Shown: in pieces, positions 52,527 through 60,730 of the stretch
Numbering within the stretch: the first letter of the stretch is position 1
Layout: each line of letters starts with the position of its first letter
DNA from: an uncultured Algibacter sp.
Lineage (GTDB): Bacteria; Bacteroidota; Bacteroidia; Flavobacteriales; Flavobacteriaceae
Length of the DNA: 64,000 bases
Reading direction: 5' to 3'
Assembly: GCF_947495675.1 (NCBI RefSeq)
Contig: NZ_CANLZX010000002.1
Span: forward strand, 1-64,000
Made by a program: the position numbers and the translations under genes
The notes under the pieces: generated by a model
What the model was told of the DNA's origin: nothing
The model's input: the letters and a program-made list of their open reading frames with translations, nothing else
Database searches by the model: none

Positions 52527-53579
52527 TTAAAACTTGATTTGCATTTGAGCTAATAGGGCATCGTCATTTACATTTACAACAGTTTGAATATTAGCTTGGT
52601 AATTTAGTTGGAATCTTACTTTTTCGCTAAAGAAATAATTAACACCAAGAGTCATTCTTTCTTGGTAAGTACCGTCATCTTTATGGTCTAAATCTGGATC
52701 AAAGAATTCATATTTAAATACAGGTTGAAACTTTTCGTCTACGTTATATGAGGCCATCATGTATGCACCATCTCTTTTTTCACCAAGAGCAACAGGAGTT
52801 GCACCGCAACCACCACTTGTTCCTAAAAAGTAAGCACCTTCGTCGTAAATATACTCGCCTTGTACATTTAGTTTATTTAATTTTAGTAAAAATTCTCCGC
52901 CAAAAGTAGTACGGTCGTCCTTGTTATTGTTTGGTATTGGATAACCATACCTGAAACTACCACCAATTGATAAAAAATCAGTCAGCTTATAGGTTGCTCT
53001 ACCAACAAAATCTTTTTTAGTATTTTCATCTGATTTTCCTAATCCTGTACCATTCATTAAAGCTACCCAATAGTTAAATTTGGTATACTTGTTTCCGCCT
53101 AAAACCATTAACCCAAAGTCTCTTTGTGGAGCTACTAATTGGTCTGCTACTATTGATCTATCAATAGTAGTTAAAGAGTGACAAGGTGTTGCGACGTCCA
53201 AACTAAAAGGTTGTTTAAAAGAACCTACAGAGATTTTGGCCCAATTGTATTTAGTATAAGATATAAATGCATCCATTAAGTAAGCATCTCCTGAACTTCC
53301 AATAAATGGACTAGTTTCAAGCATAAAATAGTACGAGAAATCATCGTGAAACTTGCCTAATACACCTATTCTGGCCCTTTTGAACTTAAAGGTGTTATCT
53401 TGATCACCATCAGTAAAATTATAATCAAACTGAGGTTGTATGTAACCAAATATTTTAACGTTAGGAGCACTTATAGAATCATTACCTCCTGGTATATCAC
53501 CTTCACAGCCTTGTGCGAAAACTTGATTTACCTGAAAAAGAAATACAAGTGCAAACAGTATATATATATTGTTTTTCAT
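52527..53579 (-). CDS. Outer-membrane porin, OprP/OprO family
   Basis: 350 residues. Signal peptide (about 1-22, cleaved after VFAQ). Beta-strand-rich with PNVKIFGYIQPQFDYNFTDG at the start, TKYNWAKISVGSFKQPFSL, and a final strand with aromatic end (LAQMQIKF). Anion-selective phosphate/polyphosphate type porin family; here probably the entry route for an anion such as thiosulfate or polysulfide (inference from context). 24 bp after the rhodanese lipoprotein gene. Confidence 0.85.
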   Translation of the reverse strand: MKNNIYILFALVFLFQVNQVFAQGCEGDIPGGNDSISAPNVKIFGYIQPQFDYNFTDGDQDNTFKFKRARIGVLGKFHDDFSYYFMLETSPFIGSSGDAYLMDAFISYTKYNWAKISVGSFKQPFSLDVATPCHSLTTIDRSIVADQLVAPQRDFGLMVLGGNKYTKFNYWVALMNGTGLGKSDENTKKDFVGRATYKLTDFLSIGGSFRYGYPIPNNNKDDRTTFGGEFLLKLNKLNVQGEYIYDEGAYFLGTSGGCGATPVALGEKRDGAYMMASYNVDEKFQPVFKYEFFDPDLDHKDDGTYQERMTLGVNYFFSEKVRFQLNYQANIQTVVNVNDDALLAQMQIKF

Positions 53580-53603
53580 AATTATTTTATTTATTTATTA
53601 TAA

Positions 53604-54614
53604 TCAATTAGAGAAAACAGGATAGTCCTTAGGTACCGATGAACTCCATTTGTTAGATGACCAAACAGGGTTAGAGTTGTACAAGCCGTTCATTCCAAAT
53701 TTTAAGCTAGCACCATTATAACCCAATACTCTTAAGGTTGCTGTTAAGACTGCAGATGTTTGTCCTGTATAGCAATATGTTACTAAAGTTTTAGCATCTG
53801 GGTCAAGACTTAAATAAGTGTCGTCAGCGAGTTTAAAAGGAAGTATTCTGTTAGCGGTATTGATATGGCCAAACCCTAAATAATCGGTTTCACTAAAATA
53901 GTTATTGATAAAATAGTTTCCTGGGTTATCTAATACATCTGCTCCATTAACACCTTGGAAGCCTAAAGCTAAAACAGCTTCAACTCTTTCTTTAAGAATG
54001 GCCTCACCATTAGTTAATAAGGTAGTTATTACTGGTTCTGTATAAGTTACATTAGAAGGCGCTGCAGTATATTTCCAGTTTATACTGGTCGCTGCAGGGT
54101 TTCCTTTAATTGCATTATTCCATGAACCAGCAGTTGTCGAATTCCAACCAGACATTCCCCATTTTAATGCTCTTGTGCTTGGGTAACCATACATACGTAA
54201 TAATGCTGTTGCATAACAAGCTGTTTGGCCAGTATAACAAACTACAAGAATTGGTTTTGTTGCATTTGCTGCTTCGGTTAAAATATTTGCAAAAGCAACA
54301 TTGTTAGCTCCTGCTACATGAGCAGATAAAAAGTCGGTATTACTTCTAATATCCATAATGTAATAAGTGTCAAGGAATGCGTCAACTTCTTCAGCAGTTG
54401 AGGGAGCAGCTACTACAAATTTTTGTCCGTCAACGTTGGTAAGAATCATATCTACATCCAGATTGTTATTCACCATATAATCTTTCAATATTGTGAATTT
54501 CGAATCTGTAGCACCAATAATGTTATCTATTGGATCGTCCCCTCTATCACAAGAAGTAAGCAATAGGGTAGGAATCAATAATAGTCCTGTGAGAATTAAT
54601 GATAGTTTTTTCAT
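53604..54614 (-). CDS. Double-rhodanese lipoprotein
   Basis: 336 residues. Lipobox LLLTSC (Cys about 22), so anchored in a membrane facing the periplasm. Two rhodanese domains (about 60-175 and 190-330). Both active loops keep their Cys: CYTGQTA and CYTGQTS. Transfers sulfane sulfur between donors such as thiosulfate or polysulfide and an acceptor. Lies between a second rhodanese gene (34-bp gap) and the porin. Confidence 0.9.
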   Translation of the reverse strand: MKKLSLILTGLLLIPTLLLTSCDRGDDPIDNIIGATDSKFTILKDYMVNNNLDVDMILTNVDGQKFVVAAPSTAEEVDAFLDTYYIMDIRSNTDFLSAHVAGANNVAFANILTEAANATKPILVVCYTGQTACYATALLRMYGYPSTRALKWGMSGWNSTTAGSWNNAIKGNPAATSINWKYTAAPSNVTYTEPVITTLLTNGEAILKERVEAVLALGFQGVNGADVLDNPGNYFINNYFSETDYLGFGHINTANRILPFKLADDTYLSLDPDAKTLVTYCYTGQTSAVLTATLRVLGYNGASLKFGMNGLYNSNPVWSSNKWSSSVPKDYPVFSN

Positions 54615-54648
54615 GTCTTTAAATTTAACGTTAGATAATTTTGGTTTT

Positions 54649-55626
54649 TTATTCTATTACGGGATACATGTTAATTTCTTTTTTTGTGAAGGCATCTCTT
54701 CCTTTTTCTTTTAGCACATTATTCATAAAGCTATTTTCTCCATAAGCTAAATTGCCAGTATTATATCCTAATACATTTAAGTAAGCGACTATATAAGCTG
54801 CTTTTTGCCCTGTAGCTTCGTATACTACAATTTTTTGATCTGTAGGAAGTGTAAGTAAATCTTTAGTTAATGATGCGTTAGGGGCGTAATGGAGAGTTCC
54901 TGGGATGTGACCTTCACATTTTTCTTGATCCCAATAATTTACTATAAAGTAATTGTCTGGATTATCAAAAATATCTAATGATTTTAAAATATACTCTTTA
55001 TAAGGTGTAGCAAATAATTCTTGTAATCTTACTTTTAAAATGTCTTTGCCTTCTGTTTTACCAGTATTTATAACAGGATGAGCTCCTAATTCTGGTTTTA
55101 CCTTCTCTGTAGTTTCTAATTTAGTGGCAAAATCATTTTTAATGTTCTTGTTCCAGGCATTGTCGGCAAAATCTTCTCTCCAAGAACTCATTCCCCATTT
55201 CATACTATATACATTATCATAACCTGCAAGTCTTAATAAACTTGAGTAATAGGCTGCAGATTGACCGGAGTAGCATACCATAACTATTTTGTCAAAATCT
55301 AAGGGGTTAATTGTGTTTTCAAAATAAGTCAATAGGTTTTCTGATTTTACATTTGCTGCATTTTTAATATGACCATATTCAAACCAGCTATCATTTCTAA
55401 TATCTATAATATGGTATTTAGGATTTTTAAGATTCTTTTTAACCTCGTCTGACATAATTAAGGGTAATTCACCATTAATAAAACTGTTATTAGTTTCAAG
55501 GTAGTTTAATAGAGTTTCAAATTCATCTGGTGGATTTGAAATGGAGTTGTTAATATTTGTGAAACTGCTAAATAATACAGTCCCAGAAATTAAAATTGCG
55601 ATTAAAAAAATTGAAGATTTCTTCAT
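54649..55626 (-). CDS. Exported double-rhodanese protein, second domain inactive
   Basis: 325 residues. N-terminal hydrophobic signal (about 6-22). First rhodanese domain has loop CYSGQSA and should be active. In the second the loop reads EATGQKA: Glu replaces the catalytic Cys, so this half may only bind. Paralogue of the lipoprotein that follows. First gene of the rhodanese-porin transcript, with a regulon-type promoter and a 34-nt leader. Confidence 0.9.
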   Translation of the reverse strand: MKKSSIFLIAILISGTVLFSSFTNINNSISNPPDEFETLLNYLETNNSFINGELPLIMSDEVKKNLKNPKYHIIDIRNDSWFEYGHIKNAANVKSENLLTYFENTINPLDFDKIVMVCYSGQSAAYYSSLLRLAGYDNVYSMKWGMSSWREDFADNAWNKNIKNDFATKLETTEKVKPELGAHPVINTGKTEGKDILKVRLQELFATPYKEYILKSLDIFDNPDNYFIVNYWDQEKCEGHIPGTLHYAPNASLTKDLLTLPTDQKIVVYEATGQKAAYIVAYLNVLGYNTGNLAYGENSFMNNVLKEKGRDAFTKKEINMYPVIE

Positions 55627-55664
55627 GATATAAAAGTTTAAAAATTTACTTGCTTAGTTAGGAC

Positions 55665-55707
55665 TAAAATTATAACCGAAGGGAAAGGATTTTTATGATT
55701 TTTGTCA
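55665..55707 (-). promoter_or_regulatory. FNR/CRP-type promoter of the rhodanese-porin transcript
   Basis: Hybrid palindrome TGAC-AAAA-ATCA (minus, 55696-55707) and -7 box TAATTTTA (55665-55672), centres 33 bp apart. The GTAAC palindromes lie 40-70 bp further up. Confidence 0.6.
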
Positions 55708-55746
55708 CCTTTGTTTAATACATAACCAGTATACACAGTATCTTTA

Positions 55747-55774
55747 GTTACATAATTATGTAACAATTGTTACA
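55747..55774. promoter_or_regulatory. GTTACAT/ATGTAAC palindrome cluster
   Basis: GTTACAT-AATT-ATGTAAC at 55747-55764 overlaps TGTAAC-AATT-GTTACA at 55759-55774, giving three half-sites. A similar 18-bp palindrome lies at 63051-63068 upstream of the Mo-reductase operon. It resembles the GTAAC-N4-GTTAC type operators reported for HcpR-like Crp/Fnr proteins as I recall, but that link is unverified. Confidence 0.5.
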
Positions 55775-55993
55775 AAGAAAAAGTAGTGTGTGAAATTGCG
55801 AAAAAGGAATGTAATTCGCTTAATTTCAGGTGTTTGAAATGAATTTAAATTTATGAATTGTACTTTGTAAGATTAAATACGTAAATTTTATTTGACATAT
55901 TTTTAAAAAAAATTGAAGCGTCAAAATAGTTTAGTATTTATGCTAAAAAAGAGGCTACTAAAACGTCAAGTTTTAAAATTAATAGTTGTTTTT

Positions 55994-56647
55994 TTAGTAC
56001 TTAGAGACATGAATATTACGTCTATTAAGTTTAATTTTTCCTTCTTGTTCTAAGTTTTTTAGAATTCTGGAAATAACCACTCTTGATGTATTTAAATCGT
56101 TTGCAATTTCTTGATGGGTAATTATTAAATCATCTGTATGTTTAATTTTAACCTGATTAGAAAGATATTTGTAAATACGATTTTCAAGTTTAAAAAAGGC
56201 TAAATCTTTAATAACACTTAGCATTTCTTCCAATCGGGTATGGTAACTATCAATAATAAAAACACGCCAAGTTTTATAATTAATCATCCATTCTTCAATT
56301 TTATTAACAGGGAACATGATGCACTCTACAGGTTCTTCGGCTGTTGCTCTAAACATACTTTTGCTAAGGTGTATACAATTAACAAATGAAATTGCACAAG
56401 TATCTCCTTCTTCTAAAAAGTAAAGTAGAATTTCTTTCTCGTGGGTGTCTTCTCTTGATATTTTAACGAGACCATTTATAATTAATGGAATATGAGTCAT
56501 TTCTAATCCAATATCGATTAGAATATCATTTTTCTCATAAGTTGCATAGGTGCCATTTTTAGCTATTTCATTAATCAATTTTTTTTCAAAAACATCCTTA
56601 AAATGTAAGTGTAATTGTTCCTTTAAAAAAGTTAAGTTTTTTTTCAT
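55994..56647 (-). CDS. Crp/Fnr-family regulator of the sulfur module (B)
   Basis: 217 residues, paralogue of the regulator at 51745 (shared MTHIPLI, GDTCAISFVNCI and ITHQEIANDLNTSRVVI). The recognition helix SRVVISRIL is almost identical to that of A, so the two should bind similar DNA. Same C-x6-C cysteine pair. It is the last gene of the sulfur operon (63 bp after the rhodanese gene) and no separate promoter was seen. The intergenic stretch beyond (55627-55993) carries the next transcript's promoter. Confidence 0.88.
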   Translation of the reverse strand: MKKNLTFLKEQLHLHFKDVFEKKLINEIAKNGTYATYEKNDILIDIGLEMTHIPLIINGLVKISREDTHEKEILLYFLEEGDTCAISFVNCIHLSKSMFRATAEEPVECIMFPVNKIEEWMINYKTWRVFIIDSYHTRLEEMLSVIKDLAFFKLENRIYKYLSNQVKIKHTDDLIITHQEIANDLNTSRVVISRILKNLEQEGKIKLNRRNIHVSKY

Positions 56648-56710
56648 TTTGATTTGAATAACAACAAGTAAACTTCAAATTACTTAAAACTTGAAATTTT
56701 TTATTAGAAA

Positions 56711-57349
56711 TTAGCAACCACCTTCAACAGGCATTTTCTTTTTCTTTTTAAGAGGGATTATTTTTTTAGGAGCTGTAACAGCCTTTGGTTTAGGTTTTAC
56801 TACAACTTTTGCCTTTTTCATGGCTTCTGCTTGCTTTTTAACAGATTCCTGTATAAAAGCTGTAACATCTGCTTTAGATGTTTCAATTTCACTATTTTTT
56901 GCAATTAATCTATTTTGATTATAATCTATATCGACAGTTAGTAGTTTAATGTTATCATAGCCTAATTGATAAAGTAGTAAAAATGGTAAATTAGTTTCTT
57001 GCGGATTATTACCACATAAAACAATTGTTTTATTAGTGTTTTTTAATTCTTTAAAGATTGTTAAGTTATCCTCATTTAAAAAATCTGGAGTGTGAATATT
57101 TATAGCATCTTTTAAATGACCTTTTTCAAAATCGAAAGCACTTCTAATATCAACTAATGCATAGTCTTGATTATTAATGTCGTTGAGGTTTATAAAGTAA
57201 TTATAGTTTGATACTTTTTCAAGCGTGTTTTTTGTATCATGGCTATATGTGTTTTTAGGTCTTTTGTATGTAAATAGTCCAATTAATACAGCTAATATAA
57301 AAAGCGTAGAAGCTATTGATATACGTTTTGTTTTTTCTAGTTCTTTCAT
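56711..57349 (-). CDS. Membrane-anchored rhodanese with Lys-rich GGC tail (active loop Cys)
   Basis: 212 residues. Basic N-terminus and one membrane segment (about 11-27), so the rest is periplasmic. Rhodanese domain about 45-145 with loop CGNNPQET (Cys present). A Lys/Pro/Ala-rich linker (about 165-200) ends in KKKKKMPVEGGC at the very C-terminus. That tail is identical over the last 12 residues to the one in the next gene upstream. The terminal Cys on a flexible arm suggests a sulfur-carrying swinging arm, as in SoxY (inference). Confidence 0.85.
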   Translation of the reverse strand: MKELEKTKRISIASTLFILAVLIGLFTYKRPKNTYSHDTKNTLEKVSNYNYFINLNDINNQDYALVDIRSAFDFEKGHLKDAINIHTPDFLNEDNLTIFKELKNTNKTIVLCGNNPQETNLPFLLLYQLGYDNIKLLTVDIDYNQNRLIAKNSEIETSKADVTAFIQESVKKQAEAMKKAKVVVKPKPKAVTAPKKIIPLKKKKKMPVEGGC

Positions 57350-57403
57350 GTGTTAGATCTATTGTTTTTTAGTTGTCATGCTAGACTATAACTTCAATTA
57401 AAA

Positions 57404-58066
57404 TTAACAACCACCTTCAACAGGCATTTTCTTTTTCTTTTTTACTGTAATTATTTTCCTAGGCGCTTTCTTAATAACGCTTTTTGTTTTAGTTTGATCT
57501 GGATAAACAACCCCATAAAACAAACTTGCAGCCTTTCTAGTTGTATACAATTCAAATGCTTTAGAAGACATGTTTTCATTAGGCTTTTTAGGGTTTATTA
57601 TTGTGGTAAACCATTTGTTTATACCGCCTTTTAAAACATGTAAATTTTTATATTCTAATCGATTGCAAATAGCCCAAGCTTGATCTGCATAAAAATTATC
57701 ATCAGAAAAAAACACAACATCATATTGATCTTGATTTAAATAAGATTCAAACTCTTTATCCAGTAATTTTTTTAAAGGAATATTTATAGCATTAGGAAGT
57801 GTATAGCTATTATATCTTTCCTCACTTCTAACATCTATTAATATGAACGAAGGATCTTGACTAATTAATTTATCCGAAATTTGATCTGTAGAAACATATC
57901 TTTCAAGACTTATTATATTGCTAAGTAATTGTTCTGCTGGAATACCTTCGCTCTCCTGATATTTTGGTAGTAAAACCAAGCCACCGGCAAGCAGAATAAG
58001 TATAGCAGCCATCATTGTATACCTGAAAGATAAAATTTTTGCGATTCTTTTTTTAACCATCATCAT
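57404..58066 (-). CDS. Membrane-anchored rhodanese-like protein with GGC tail, catalytic Cys lost
   Basis: 220 residues. N-terminal membrane segment (about 16-34), periplasmic rhodanese-like domain (about 60-160). The loop position that holds Cys in active enzymes is Ser (FFSDDNFYAD). The C-terminus has the same KKKKKMPVEGGC as the neighbour. With the loop Cys lost and the tail Cys kept, it may act as a sulfur acceptor or scaffold. Follows YeeE part 2 by 11 bp. Confidence 0.83.
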   Translation of the reverse strand: MMMVKKRIAKILSFRYTMMAAILILLAGGLVLLPKYQESEGIPAEQLLSNIISLERYVSTDQISDKLISQDPSFILIDVRSEERYNSYTLPNAINIPLKKLLDKEFESYLNQDQYDVVFFSDDNFYADQAWAICNRLEYKNLHVLKGGINKWFTTIINPKKPNENMSSKAFELYTTRKAASLFYGVVYPDQTKTKSVIKKAPRKIITVKKKKKMPVEGGC

Positions 58067-58077
58067 TTTGTTTTAAA

Positions 58078-58668
58078 TTAATAGAACACCTTTTTTATTT
58101 TTTTTCTAACCATATCAGCAACTACAAATGCCACAACTGCTATGATTGAAAAAATGAAAATTGTCCAATAAGGGTTCCATTCAAAAGAGTCAATTAAAGT
58201 GATATTACCTAAATAATAGCCATTATAAATAGGTTCAAATACGGTATACAATTCTGAAAAAATAAAAATCCCAATTAAAATTCCTAATACATAAACCCAA
58301 GCATCTAATTTACCAATTGCAACACCACATAGACCAGTTCCTGGACAAAAACCACCAGCAATAAAACCAACACCCATAATAGCGCCACCAATTATTGCAC
58401 CCCAAACATATGTTGGGTGAATATATAATTTAGTTACATCTAAGTAACCTAAATAATCTAGATAATATATTCCAATTACAGCAACTACTGCAGCTGTAAA
58501 AAACACTTTTAAAACAGCAAAATCATAACCATAGAACACACCTGCCATTTTTCTTGAAGAAGAAAATCCAGAAGATTCTAAAACAAAACCAAAAGCAATA
58601 CCAATACATATGGCAATAATACTATCCCATTGTTCAGGAATAATGCTAGTAGAAATTAAAAATTCCAT
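58078..58668 (-). CDS. YeeE/YedE-family sulfur transporter, part 2
   Basis: 196 residues, about five hydrophobic segments. Family motifs GFVLESSGFSSSRK and GGAIMGVGFIAGGFCPGTGLCG; the latter has the conserved Cys that relays thiosulfate sulfur in TsuA/YeeE. It is half the length of fused YeeE, so with the adjacent 176-residue gene it forms a split transporter like PmpA/PmpB. Likely imports thiosulfate or sulfane sulfur through the inner membrane. Confidence 0.9.
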   Translation of the reverse strand: MEFLISTSIIPEQWDSIIAICIGIAFGFVLESSGFSSSRKMAGVFYGYDFAVLKVFFTAAVVAVIGIYYLDYLGYLDVTKLYIHPTYVWGAIIGGAIMGVGFIAGGFCPGTGLCGVAIGKLDAWVYVLGILIGIFIFSELYTVFEPIYNGYYLGNITLIDSFEWNPYWTIFIFSIIAVVAFVVADMVRKKIKKVFY

Positions 58669-58684
58669 ATTTTTTATTTTTTAA

Positions 58685-59215
58685 TTAAATCCAATTTTTT
58701 CTAAAAAAATAAGCAAATGCATAAGCTGTTCCGAAAATAGCTAACATAGTTATAAACCCTCCAGAAGATAATACGGCCATGCCACTTAATGCTGCGCCAC
58801 TTGTACAACCTCTTGCTATTTGAGCGCCTAAACCAAATAAAATTCCTCCACCAAGAGCAAAAAGCAATCTTCTTCTGCTAGATATTTTAGGAGAATGTTG
58901 TACTCTCCATCTAATTCTTCCTGATAAACTTCCCGAAATAAATGCGCCAATAAGTACTCCTAATGCTTCAAAAACTAACCAAGTATTCATTGGTGTATCA
59001 TCTTCTTTAACAAACTGGCTATAATATGCATTGTTTTCTGCGTGGGTTGGTGCTACTTTATCAACAATTGTAACAACACTACTTTTCATAGCACCACTTG
59101 CTCCTAGACCTCTTCCTGTTAATAAAAAGGTAAAAATGATTATGATGCCAAGTAGAAAGCCACCAAAATATGGATTCCAGTATATATGACTGTTTTTTTT
59201 TGGTTTTGTATTCAT
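58685..59215 (-). CDS. YeeE/YedE-family sulfur transporter, part 1
   Basis: 176 residues, about four hydrophobic segments. GGGILFGLGAQIARGCTSGAALSG holds the conserved Cys (ARGCTSG) of the family. 16 bp before the second half. The pair sits between the Mo reductase genes and the rhodaneses, so sulfur moves between periplasmic enzymes and the cytoplasm here. Confidence 0.9.
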   Translation of the reverse strand: MNTKPKKNSHIYWNPYFGGFLLGIIIIFTFLLTGRGLGASGAMKSSVVTIVDKVAPTHAENNAYYSQFVKEDDTPMNTWLVFEALGVLIGAFISGSLSGRIRWRVQHSPKISSRRRLLFALGGGILFGLGAQIARGCTSGAALSGMAVLSSGGFITMLAIFGTAYAFAYFFRKNWI

Positions 59216-59226
59216 AATAAATATTT

Positions 59227-60186
59227 TTAATAAAGAAATCTTGTTAATTGTCCGGCTTCTACCATAACAAATCGGAAAATGAGTCCGCCTATAATAACCA
59301 TTAAAGCAGGTACTACAACAGGAACTTTAAAACCTATAAGTTCAATAAATTCAAGTATTGCAGGAACTATTAATCCTAGTATTACTACAAAGCCAAAGAA
59401 CATTAAAGTAAAATCGCCTGCAATTAATAATTGCATAGCTTCAAGTTGAACTTGAGAGCCTGCATAATATCCCATAATCATATGAGTAATTAATGCTAAT
59501 TCAATAATGATTAAGCCTAAATCAATTTTTCCAAACAAATGTTTTTCTGTCTTTGTTTTTGATAATAAAATAATAGCTGCAGCTCCTGTTGAAAGTCCAG
59601 AAACTAAAAATAATGGCCCTAAAATAGCATTGTTCCAAAGTGGTCTAGCATTAAAAGCAGATAATAAAATACCTGTGTAAACACCTAAAATTAATGCTAA
59701 TGGAATTAAAGCGTATGCTATGTTTTTTTTATTTTTTATAGTAAATTTTTCAATTGTATTTAAAAACTTAAAACGTTTAAATACTTTTAACTTAGCTTCA
59801 AGTTTAGGGTAGACTTCTCTATAATAACTAAAAGTCCAAAGAAAAGATAATGGCGTTGTAATTAACAAAACCCAAGCCCCCCAAGACATTGGAGATTCAA
59901 TTCTGAAAGTGGTATATAATTGCCATGTGTATAATGGATGTGTTAAGTCATACACCAAAGCTAATAACCCTATCGATAGTGCTATTGGTGGAATAATAGA
60001 TGCTGTTTTCACAGCTGTTGGATATTCATCTTCTTTGCCTAATATATAGAGTAAAGCTCCAAAAAATAATATGCCTGCAGCTAGGCCTCCTAAAAATAAA
60101 TATACAGATATTGGCCAATGCCAAATTTCTAATGAAGGATCAATATTAGGAATATGTCTTCCGCTTGTGAATAATTCTTCTTGCAT
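59227..60186 (-). CDS. NrfD/PsrC-type quinone-interacting membrane subunit
   Basis: 319 residues with about eight to nine hydrophobic segments (IWHWPISVYLFLGGLAAG; DLTHPLYTWQLYTTF; SPMSWGAWVLL). These blocks match NrfD/PsrC family. Membrane quinol anchor that passes electrons to the FeS subunit. Gene order A-B-C is that of PsrABC/PhsABC, on the minus strand. Confidence 0.93.
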   Translation of the reverse strand: MQEELFTSGRHIPNIDPSLEIWHWPISVYLFLGGLAAGILFFGALLYILGKEDEYPTAVKTASIIPPIALSIGLLALVYDLTHPLYTWQLYTTFRIESPMSWGAWVLLITTPLSFLWTFSYYREVYPKLEAKLKVFKRFKFLNTIEKFTIKNKKNIAYALIPLALILGVYTGILLSAFNARPLWNNAILGPLFLVSGLSTGAAAIILLSKTKTEKHLFGKIDLGLIIIELALITHMIMGYYAGSQVQLEAMQLLIAGDFTLMFFGFVVILGLIVPAILEFIELIGFKVPVVVPALMVIIGGLIFRFVMVEAGQLTRFLY

Positions 60187-60196
60187 TGTATTAGTT

Positions 60197-60730
60197 TTAA
60201 ATTAAGTAAAATACATGAGGATCCGTACCTGCTTCTGGAGCTAATGTTTTGTGTTTTCTATTTTTTAATAGTAGTGAAACTTCACTATTTGGGTTGTCTA
60301 AATCTCCAAAATACATACATTTTGTAGGGCAAACAGAAACACATGCAGGAAGTTGTCCTTTTTGAAGTCTGTGATGACAAAATGTACATTTATCTACATA
60401 ACCATCAGGATGTTGATAACGTGCATCATAAGGGCATGATTCTATACAAGCACCACAACCAATACATTCATCTGCTGTAACTAAAACAATACCACCATCA
60501 ACAATATGACTCGCTCCTGTTGGGCAACATCTAACGCAAGGTGCGTTAGCACAATGATTACATCTTTCAGATTTTAATTCTAAAGCAATGTTGGGGTATG
60601 TGCCATCTACAGTTTCTGTTATCCAATCTCTACAATATCCAATTGGTACGTTGTTTTCGGTTTGACAAGCAACTACACAGTCGCTACATCCTACACACTT
60701 TAATGTGTCTATAACCATTGCATATCTCAT
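60197..60730 (-). CDS. 4Fe-4S electron-transfer subunit (PsrB/NrfC/PhsB type)
   Basis: 177 residues, no signal of its own, exported with the Mo subunit. Four ferredoxin-like Cys groups: CVGCSDCVVAC, CNHCANAPCVRCCP, CIGCGACIESCP and CTFCHHRL...CVSVCP, i.e. four [4Fe-4S] clusters. Start overlaps the catalytic subunit stop by 4 nt. Confidence 0.95.
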   Translation of the reverse strand: MRYAMVIDTLKCVGCSDCVVACQTENNVPIGYCRDWITETVDGTYPNIALELKSERCNHCANAPCVRCCPTGASHIVDGGIVLVTADECIGCGACIESCPYDARYQHPDGYVDKCTFCHHRLQKGQLPACVSVCPTKCMYFGDLDNPNSEVSLLLKNRKHKTLAPEAGTDPHVFYLI

